From assembly GCA_937996655.1 (NCBI GenBank), contig CALKUK010000014.1, positions 310,001-374,000 on the forward strand: 64,000 nt of DNA, given 5' to 3'. Positions within the stretch are counted from its first letter, which is position 1; the number at the start of each line of letters is the position of its first letter. The notes beneath the pieces were generated by a model. The model made no database searches. It had not been told where the DNA came from and saw only the letters and a list, made by a program, of their open reading frames with translations. This document shows positions 58,410-64,000 of the stretch, one piece after another. The position numbers and the translations under genes are program-made. The stretch comes from an uncultured Sphingomonadaceae bacterium. Its GTDB lineage: Bacteria; Pseudomonadota; Alphaproteobacteria; Sphingomonadales; Sphingomonadaceae.

Positions 58410-59864
58410 ATGTTCGAAAGTTTGAGCGAAAGGCTTGGCGGTGTCTTTGACCGGCTGCGTGGCCGTGGTGCGCTCAACGAAGCGGATGTGCGTGAAGCGA
58501 TGCGCGAAGTGCGTATTGCGCTGCTTGAAGCAGACGTCGCTTTGCCGGTCGTCCGGTCCTTTATCGATAAGGTTACGGAACAGGCGGTAGGCCAGTCGGT
58601 CCTGAAATCGATCACGCCGGGCCAGCAGGTCGTTAAGATCGTCAACGATGCGCTTGTCGAAATGCTGGGCAGCGAAGCGAGCGATCTTGAATTGGCCGTG
58701 ACGCCGCCTGCCATCATCATGATGGTGGGTCTGCAAGGCTCCGGTAAGACCACGACGACCGCAAAGATCGCCAAGCGCCTGACCGAAAAGGACCGCAAGA
58801 AGGTCCTGATGGCGTCGCTCGACGTCAACCGCCCAGCCGCGCAGGAACAGCTTGCGATCCTTGGTGAACAGACGAGCGTTGCGACCTTGCCGATCGTCGC
58901 AGGGCAGCAGCCGGTTGATATCGCCAAGCGCGCCATGCAGGCGGCAAAGCTTCAGGGCTTCGACGTCCTCATCCTTGATACCGCCGGCCGGCTCCATGTC
59001 GACGCCCAGCTGATGGCCGAGATGAAGGCCGTCGCCGATGTGGCGCAACCGGCGGAAACTCTGCTCGTCGTTGACAGCCTGACAGGGCAGGATGCCGTCA
59101 ACGTTGCCAAGAATTTTTCGGAACAGGTACCGCTGACGGGCGTCATCCTGACCCGTATGGACGGCGATGCGCGCGGCGGTGCCGCTCTTTCGATGCGCGC
59201 TGTAACGGGCAAGCCGATCAAATTTGTCGGTACCGGTGAAAAGCTGGATGGGCTGGACGTGTTCCACCCCGGCCGTGTTGCCGGTCGCATCCTTGGCATG
59301 GGCGACGTTGTTAGCCTTGTGGAGCGTGCGGCGGAAACCATCCAGCAGGATGAAGCCGAAGCGCTGGCCGCGAAAATGGCCAAGGGTCAGTTCGACATGA
59401 ACGACTTGCGCGCCCAGTTGCAACAGATGCAGCGCATGGGCGGGCTCGGTGCGTTGGCAGGCATGCTTCCCGGCATGAAGAAGATGCAGGGTGCGGCAGC
59501 GGGCATGGATGACCGTATCCTTGTCCGCATGGATGCGATCATCTCGTCGATGACGAAGAAGGAGCGCACCAAGCCGGAGCTGTTGCAGGCCAAGCGCAAA
59601 ATCCGCATCGCCAACGGGTCGGGCACCACGGTGCAGGAAGTGAACAAGCTTCTGAAAATGCATCAGGAAATGTCCACCGCGATGAAGAAAATCCGCAAGA
59701 TGGGCGGCATCAAGGGCCTTGGCGCCCTGTTTGGCAAGGGCGGCGGCGGCCTTGGTGGGCTGCTCGGTGGTGGGGGGCTTCCCGGCATGCCGGGGGCCGG
59801 TTCTGCCGGAGGCGGCATGCCTAATTTGCCGCCAGGTTTCGAGAATTTGTTGAAGAAGAAATAA
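58410..59864 (+). CDS. ffh: Signal recognition particle protein Ffh
   Basis: A 484-residue SRP54 GTPase that binds signal sequences with 4.5S RNA. It has the N domain, G domain with GLQGSGKTTTTAK (107-119), DTAGRLHVD, TRMDGDARGG, and the Met-rich M domain (about 310-430, FDMNDLRAQLQQMQRMGGLG). The Gly-rich tail GGGGLGGLLGGGGLPGMPG extends about 45 residues past the usual end. It starts the ffh-rpsP-rimM-trmD-rplS cluster; no 4.5S RNA was recognised nearby. Confidence 0.97.
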   Translation: MFESLSERLGGVFDRLRGRGALNEADVREAMREVRIALLEADVALPVVRSFIDKVTEQAVGQSVLKSITPGQQVVKIVNDALVEMLGSEASDLELAVTPPAIIMMVGLQGSGKTTTTAKIAKRLTEKDRKKVLMASLDVNRPAAQEQLAILGEQTSVATLPIVAGQQPVDIAKRAMQAAKLQGFDVLILDTAGRLHVDAQLMAEMKAVADVAQPAETLLVVDSLTGQDAVNVAKNFSEQVPLTGVILTRMDGDARGGAALSMRAVTGKPIKFVGTGEKLDGLDVFHPGRVAGRILGMGDVVSLVERAAETIQQDEAEALAAKMAKGQFDMNDLRAQLQQMQRMGGLGALAGMLPGMKKMQGAAAGMDDRILVRMDAIISSMTKKERTKPELLQAKRKIRIANGSGTTVQEVNKLLKMHQEMSTAMKKIRKMGGIKGLGALFGKGGGGLGGLLGGGGLPGMPGAGSAGGGMPNLPPGFENLLKKK

Positions 59865-59911
59865 GGGCCCTCTGGCCGCAGGTTTAAAGTTTAGATTGGA
59901 AGGAAAATATC

Positions 59912-60466
59912 ATGGCAGTTTCAATTCGTTTGTCGCGTGGCGGTTCCAAGAAGCGTCCTTACTACCGCATCGTTGTGGCCGATGCCCGCGCCCCGCGCGA
60001 TGGCGCTTTCATTGAAAAGGTTGGCACCTACAACCCGATGCTCGCCAAGGATGATGCCAACCGCATCACCCTGAATGCTGATCGTCTGAAGCACTGGATT
60101 TCGGTCGGTGCGCAGCCGACGGACCGCGTTGCCCGCTTCCTCGACGCCGCTGGCATCAAGGAACGTGCCGCCCGCCTGAACCCGAAGAAGGCGGAACCGG
60201 GCGAAAAGGCCAAGGAACGCGCTGAAGAGCGTGCGCAGAAGATCATCGACGCAGAAGAAGCCGCTAAGGCTGCTGCTGAAGAAGCCGCCGCCGCTGCTGC
60301 TGCCCCGGCAGAAGAAGCTCCGGCTGAAGAAGCCGCTGCTGAAGAAGCACCTGCTGCTGAAGCTGTTGCTGAAGAGGCACCGGCCGCAGAAGCCGTCGCT
60401 GAAGAAGCTCCGGCAGCTGAAGAGCCCGCAGCTGAAGCGCCTGCTGAAGACAAGGCTGAGGGTTAA
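59912..60466 (+). CDS. rpsP: 30S ribosomal protein S16 with acidic tail
   Basis: A small-subunit protein of 184 residues, against the usual 80-90. The first 85 residues are a normal S16 (AVSIRLSRGGSKKRPYYRIV, FIEKVGTYNPM, WISVGAQPTDRV). From about residue 110 it is an Ala/Glu/Pro tail with tandem AVAEEAPAAE units and high negative charge, likely disordered. Acidic S16 tails are known in some sphingomonads. A gap of 47 bases separates it from ffh; rimM starts four bases after its stop. Confidence 0.95.
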   Translation: MAVSIRLSRGGSKKRPYYRIVVADARAPRDGAFIEKVGTYNPMLAKDDANRITLNADRLKHWISVGAQPTDRVARFLDAAGIKERAARLNPKKAEPGEKAKERAEERAQKIIDAEEAAKAAAEEAAAAAAAPAEEAPAEEAAAEEAPAAEAVAEEAPAAEAVAEEAPAAEEPAAEAPAEDKAEG

Positions 60467-60469
60467 TCC

Positions 60470-60952
60470 TTGGCTGATCGCCCCGTCACACTTGCCGTCA
60501 TCATTGGCGCGCATGGCGTGGCGGGCGAGGTCCGCCTCAAGCTGTTCACCGATGGGGTGGGCAGCCTGAAGGCGCATAAGACCTTTAACGGTGGCGCACT
60601 GACGATGTCGTCGGTGCGCGCCGGAACCAACGGCGCCATTGCCCGCTTTGCCGAAATTGCCGACCGCAATGCTGCAGAAGCGATGCGCGGCACCGAACTT
60701 GCCGTTCCCCGTGATGCGCTACCGCCATTGGCGGAGGGCGAATATTACCATGCCGATCTGATCGGGCTGCCCTGCGTCACGACCGAAGGCGCGCCGGTCG
60801 GTACGTGCATCGCCGTTGAGAATTTCGGCGCGTCCGACGTGCTGGAAATTGAACGGCCGGACAAAAAGACTTTCATGGTGCCGATGATCGCGTCGGTCGT
60901 GCCCGAATGGTCGGACGAACGCATCCTGATCGAGGCGGCCTTCGCAGAATAG
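60470..60952 (+). CDS. rimM: Ribosome maturation factor RimM
   Basis: A 160-residue protein needed for 30S maturation; its N-terminal barrel binds S19. It starts VTLAVIIGAHGVAGEVRLKL, with EYYHADLIGLPC and the PRC-barrel end DKKTFMVPMIASVVPEW. A TTG at 60470 is the usable start, four bases after rpsP. The length is slightly short of the usual 170. Confidence 0.94.
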   Translation: MADRPVTLAVIIGAHGVAGEVRLKLFTDGVGSLKAHKTFNGGALTMSSVRAGTNGAIARFAEIADRNAAEAMRGTELAVPRDALPPLAEGEYYHADLIGLPCVTTEGAPVGTCIAVENFGASDVLEIERPDKKTFMVPMIASVVPEWSDERILIEAAFAE

Positions 60953-60995
60953 ACGCGGGTTCGCCATCCTTTGCCTTTGCGGTATGTCTTGCGTC

Positions 60996-62492
60996 ATGAT
61001 CCGTCCGCTTGCTCTCTTCCTCGCTGCCGCTCTGGTTCCGACCGGAGCCGCGCAGGCCCAATCGCTTGACCCCCTCACGCCGGAAATCGACGCGGTCTTC
61101 GCCAAGTTTCAGGCCGAGGCCCATGTGCCCGGCATGGTCTATGGCGTGGTCAAGGATGGCCATCTGGCCTATGTGAGGGGCATCGGCGTTCAGGATGTGA
61201 ACGAAAAGCGCCCTGTGACGCCGGATACGCTGTTCCGTATCGCCTCCATGACAAAGGCGTTCACCGCGCTCTCTATCCTGTCGCTCCGTGATAAGGGCAA
61301 GCTACGGTTGGACGATCTGGCCGAAGACTATGTGCCCGAAATGAAGGGCTGGACCTACCCGACCAGCGATAGCCCGCGCATCCGCATCCGTGATCTGCTC
61401 GCCCATGTCGGTGGGTTCGTAACCGATGATCCCTGGGGGGACCGGCAGCAGGTCCTGTCGCAGGAAGACTTCACCAAGATATTGAAAGCAGGCGTGCCAT
61501 TCAGCCGCGCGCCGCAAATGGCACATGAATATTCAAACTTCGGCTATGCCATTCTCGGGCGGATCATCGCCAAGGCGTCGGGCATGCCGTACCGCACCTA
61601 TGTCGAGCGCACACTCCTGACGCCGCTTGGCATGACGTCGAGTGGCTATGTGGTGACCGATGCCCCCAAAGATCGCCGTGCCATTGGCTATCGCTGGGAG
61701 AATGACGCCTGGGCCGAAGAGCCGACCATGCGCGACGGCGCGTTTAACTCCATGGGCGGGCTTCAGGTCAGCGCCAATGACTATGCCAAATGGGTCGCCT
61801 TTTTGCTCTCTGCATGGCCACCGCGCGACGGGCCGGAGACCGGGCCCGTCAAGCGCGCCACCGTTCGCGAGATTGCACAGGGGCTGAACTTCATCAGCGT
61901 TGCCCAAAGGACCGGCACCAGCGGCCCCACCGCCTGCCGTCAGGCGCTGGCCTATGGCATGGCCTGGCGCGTTGCACAGGATTGTGAACTTGGCCTCACG
62001 CTGGCGCATGGCGGCGGCTATCCGGGCTATGGATCGCACGTTATGCTCATGCCGGACTTTGGCGTGGGCATCTTCGCACTCTCCAACCGCACATATGCTG
62101 GGCCGAGCGCGCCTGCTTGGGATAGTGCGGTCATCCTGCAAAAGGCTGGGCTGCTTAAGCGGGCGGATGTGCCGGTGTCACCGGCGCTCGCCGATTTTTA
62201 CGGTCGGGCGGTTCAGGTCTATGCGGCGGGCAATCTTGCCGTGCTCAAGGACCGCGTGGCGATGAACTTCCCGCTCGACCGCACGGCGGACAATTGGGCC
62301 AAGGTGCTGGCCGACCTCAAGGTAAAGTCGGGCAGTTGTGTGACGACCAGCGCCATCACGGCAACGGGCGCCATGTCCGGCACATTCAAATGGACATGCG
62401 ACAAGGGCGAGGTGCAGGGACAGGTCCTCCTCGCGCCGACCCGACCGATCATGCTTCAGGCGCTGCGACTTAGCTTTGTGGCCAAGCCTTGA
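60996..62492 (+). CDS. Serine hydrolase of the beta-lactamase class C fold
   Basis: A 498-residue exported protein with signal peptide MIRPLALFLAAALVPTGAAQ. Catalytic Ser84 and Lys87 lie in ASMTKAFTA, and Tyr in HEYSNFGYAILG, the class C/esterase pattern. The C-terminal 130 residues are an extra domain (FYGRAVQVYAAG). Relatives include esterases and D-aminopeptidases; true beta-lactamase activity is not supported. It interrupts the rimM-trmD order. An ATG at 60984 is the alternative start. Confidence 0.87.
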   Translation: MIRPLALFLAAALVPTGAAQAQSLDPLTPEIDAVFAKFQAEAHVPGMVYGVVKDGHLAYVRGIGVQDVNEKRPVTPDTLFRIASMTKAFTALSILSLRDKGKLRLDDLAEDYVPEMKGWTYPTSDSPRIRIRDLLAHVGGFVTDDPWGDRQQVLSQEDFTKILKAGVPFSRAPQMAHEYSNFGYAILGRIIAKASGMPYRTYVERTLLTPLGMTSSGYVVTDAPKDRRAIGYRWENDAWAEEPTMRDGAFNSMGGLQVSANDYAKWVAFLLSAWPPRDGPETGPVKRATVREIAQGLNFISVAQRTGTSGPTACRQALAYGMAWRVAQDCELGLTLAHGGGYPGYGSHVMLMPDFGVGIFALSNRTYAGPSAPAWDSAVILQKAGLLKRADVPVSPALADFYGRAVQVYAAGNLAVLKDRVAMNFPLDRTADNWAKVLADLKVKSGSCVTTSAITATGAMSGTFKWTCDKGEVQGQVLLAPTRPIMLQALRLSFVAKP

Positions 62493-62584
62493 GCTTGCTG
62501 GTCTTTGCGGTGGGCGGTTGTGCTTTCCTTTTCGGCCTCGTAGCCGCAGCTTTGTCCTCCTTTTCGATCCGGCCCAAGTTATGA
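62489..62584 (+). CDS. Possible 31-residue membrane ORF between the hydrolase and trmD
   Basis: A TTG-started frame overlaps the hydrolase stop (TTGA) and ends in ATGA shared with the trmD start. The product is a single hydrophobic helix (LLVFAVGGCAFLFGLVAAAL) with a basic end (SIRPKL). Both junctions fit translational coupling, but such a short frame with a TTG start may be chance. It fills the whole gap between the genes. Confidence 0.3.
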   Translation: MSLLVFAVGGCAFLFGLVAAALSSFSIRPKL

Positions 62585-63324
62585 CTTTCAACGCCACTAT
62601 CCTCACCCTCTATCCAGAGATGTTCCCGGGTCCGCTTGGCGCGTCCATTGCGGGGCGGGCGAAGGATGAGGGGAAGTGGGCGCTTGAGACGGTCCAGATC
62701 CGCGACTTTGCGACGGACAAGCACCGCACGGTGGATGACACGCCTGCCGGCGGTGGCGCGGGCATGGTGCTGAAGGCCGACGTGCTGGCGCGGGCTGTGG
62801 ATTCGGTGACTGCCGCGTCTTCTGTTCCCATTCTCGCCATGACACCACGCGGCAATCCCATCACGCAAGCGCGCATCCGTGAACTCGCCTCAGGACCGGG
62901 CGTTGTGATTCTTTGCGGGCGATTCGAAGGGTTTGACGAGCGCCTGTTTGAGGCGCGGCCGGATATTGAGCAGGTTTCGATGGGCGATATCGTGCTTTCC
63001 GGCGGGGAGATGGGCGCTCTGATGCTGCTCGATGCTTGCATTCGCCTGCTTCCCGGCGTAATGGGCGCGGCCTTGAGTGGTGAAGAAGAGTCGTTTGAGA
63101 ACGGCCTCCTCGAATACCCTCATTACACCCGACCTGCTGAGTGGGAAGGGCGCACGATCCCTGAAGTGCTGCGATCGGGGGATCATGCGAAGATCGCTGC
63201 CTGGCGGAAACAACGGGCAGAAGATGACACACGGTTACGCAGGCCGGACCTTTGGGAGCGTCATATCGATGCTCGGGCCCAGCCTGCCTCTGATGCGCGG
63301 CGGAAGACTAAGAAGGACAAGTGA
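62581..63324 (+). CDS. trmD: tRNA (guanine-37-N1)-methyltransferase
   Basis: A 247-residue SPOUT methyltransferase that makes m1G37 to prevent frameshifting. Family blocks ILTLYPEMFPGPLGASIAGR, VDDTPAGGGAGMVLKAD, the knot LCGRFEGFDERL and VSMGDIVLSGGEMGALMLLD are all present, and the C-terminal Lys/Arg-rich end fits. ATG 62581 matches the family start; the frame to 62476 is an extension. rplS starts four bases after its stop, the common trmD-rplS order. Confidence 0.97.
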   Translation: MTFNATILTLYPEMFPGPLGASIAGRAKDEGKWALETVQIRDFATDKHRTVDDTPAGGGAGMVLKADVLARAVDSVTAASSVPILAMTPRGNPITQARIRELASGPGVVILCGRFEGFDERLFEARPDIEQVSMGDIVLSGGEMGALMLLDACIRLLPGVMGAALSGEEESFENGLLEYPHYTRPAEWEGRTIPEVLRSGDHAKIAAWRKQRAEDDTRLRRPDLWERHIDARAQPASDARRKTKKDK

Positions 63325-63328
63325 GGCA

Positions 63329-63730
63329 ATGAACCTCATTCAAACGATCGAAGCGGAACAGATCGCAAAATTGACCGCAGAAAAGAAGATCCCGGAATTC
63401 CGTCCGGGTGATACCGTTCGCGTCGGCGTTCGCGTCGTTGAAGGTGAACGGACCCGCGTCCAGAACTATGAAGGCGTGTGCATCGCGCGTTCGAACAAGG
63501 GCATGGGCTCCAACTTCACCGTGCGTAAGATTTCGTTCGGCGAAGGAGTGGAACGTGTTTTCCCGCTTTATTCGCCCAACATCGACAGCATCGAAGTCGT
63601 CCGCAAGGGTGCTGTGCGTCGTGCCAAGCTTTACTATCTGCGCGGTCGTCGCGGCAAATCGGCACGTATCGCCGAACGTCGTGATACGCGAATTACAGAC
63701 GCTGCGAAGAAAACGGCCCCGGAGGCCTGA
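63329..63730 (+). CDS. rplS: 50S ribosomal protein L19
   Basis: A 133-residue large-subunit protein at the 30S-50S interface. IPEFRPGDTVRVGVRVVEGE, RVQNYEGVCIARSNKGMGS and the end KLYYLRGRRGKSARI are the L19 blocks. The C-terminal tail (about 20 residues, RDTRITDAAKK) is a little longer than in E. coli. A strong terminator follows. Confidence 0.97.
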   Translation: MNLIQTIEAEQIAKLTAEKKIPEFRPGDTVRVGVRVVEGERTRVQNYEGVCIARSNKGMGSNFTVRKISFGEGVERVFPLYSPNIDSIEVVRKGAVRRAKLYYLRGRRGKSARIAERRDTRITDAAKKTAPEA

Positions 63731-63762
63731 TCCCGCACGTTCGTTTAAAAATCGAACAGCCG

Positions 63763-63804
63763 AAAGGGCCGGGATCCAAACCAGGGTTCCGGCCCTTTCT
63801 TTTT
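63763..63804 (+). terminator. Rho-independent terminator after rplS
   Basis: Stem AAAGGGCCGG / CCGGCCCTTT with a 16-base loop and a CTTTTT tract immediately after. Marks the end of the ffh-to-rplS cluster. Confidence 0.88.
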
Positions 63805-63832
63805 GAGCTGAGAAGACCAGAAGGATTGAACA

Positions 63833-64000
63833 ATGGGTTATCGTGTTGTCGTTGCAGGGGCCACCGGGAATGTAGGCCGCGAAATGCTGAACATCCTCGC
63901 GGAACGTGAATTTCCGATCGATGAAATCGCCGCCGTCGCCTCGTCGCGGTCGCAGGGCGATGTCATCGAATTCGGTGAAACCGGCAAGACGCTGAAGGTC
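63833..64000 (+). CDS. asd: Aspartate-semialdehyde dehydrogenase, 5' part
   Basis: The first 56 codons, cut by the window end. GYRVVVAGATGNVGREMLNI is the NADP-binding loop of Asd, and AAVASSRSQGDVIEF continues the family pattern. The enzyme makes aspartate semialdehyde for lysine, threonine, methionine and peptidoglycan DAP. GAAGGA precedes the ATG. The Cys active site lies beyond the window. Confidence 0.92.
   Translation, partial: MGYRVVVAGATGNVGREMLNILAEREFPIDEIAAVASSRSQGDVIEFGETGKTLKV

Noticed and set aside
58233..59663. 476-residue minus-strand frame over ffh
   Set aside because: Antisense shadow of the highly conserved ffh G domain.
60996..62492. Calling the serine hydrolase an antibiotic beta-lactamase
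   Set aside because: SMTK and YSN are shared with many esterases and peptidases; no class C-specific features such as a KTG box were found.

Overview
This window is a piece of an alphaproteobacterial chromosome, most likely from the order Sphingomonadales (Sphingomonadaceae or Erythrobacteraceae). The inference rests on high GC content, a CcrM-type GANTC methyltransferase, a split pntA with a 41-residue aa3 oxidase subunit IV in front, a 1542-residue NAD-glutamate dehydrogenase, a STAS-MlaE fusion, and several copies of a short inverted repeat built on the core CTGAGCTTGTCGAAG that is common in sphingomonads. No rRNA, tRNA, CRISPR, phage or insertion sequence was seen. Most genes are core or metabolic, tightly packed, and often overlap by 1 to 4 bases.

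Layout. 0-3.5 kb: an XRE regulator, an EpsD-like lipoprotein and two glycosyltransferases, perhaps the edge of an exopolysaccharide locus. 3.5-6.2 kb (minus): small oxidase subunit, pntA1, a secreted protein, pntA2 and a membrane protein, with no pntB beside them. 6.4-9.2 kb: a sigma54-type response regulator with an altered GAFTGA loop, a MITE-like repeat, a pentapeptide-repeat protein and a DUF2177 protein. 9.2-14.7 kb (minus): folP, ccrM, rnhB, thiD, a DUF1272 protein and glmM. The DNA upstream of ccrM holds eight GANTC sites and a perfect DnaA box. 14.8-23.9 kb: a glycine-zipper/SH3 protein, a second copy of the MITE-like repeat, a two-component system, a tyrosine phosphatase, ahpC-ahpF, an Nramp-like transporter, a rubredoxin missed by length filters, and a MarR regulator. 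24-30 kb: a PAS_5 protein and the large glutamate dehydrogenase. 30-37.5 kb (minus): acyl-CoA ligase, old-yellow-enzyme homologue, an orphan molybdenum hydroxylase subunit, hemH and phaB, in one tight run. 37.6-46 kb: lgt, midA, pgeF, a DASS transporter, a HAD phosphatase and the Mla lipid-transport operon.

46-52.7 kb: a quinohemoprotein alcohol dehydrogenase with a lipobox and a lanthanide-type DYD motif, followed by the most unusual region, an enlarged phage-shock (psp) locus. PspF (plus strand) diverges from a minus-strand operon with a clear sigma54 promoter. That operon encodes a 51-residue protein, PspA, PspB, PspC and then five more short membrane/coiled-coil proteins. Four of the five, and in part PspC, share a C-terminal ERI-TD / EIE-L motif related to the PspB tail. 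I read it as a PspB-like family that expanded by duplication inside the operon.

52.8-64 kb: ispZ, ftsY, mtaB and dapF as a chain with 4-base overlaps, a GGDEF/EAL protein, then the ffh-rpsP-rimM-trmD-rplS translation cluster interrupted by a serine hydrolase and a possible 31-residue membrane ORF, a strong terminator, and the start of asd running off the end.
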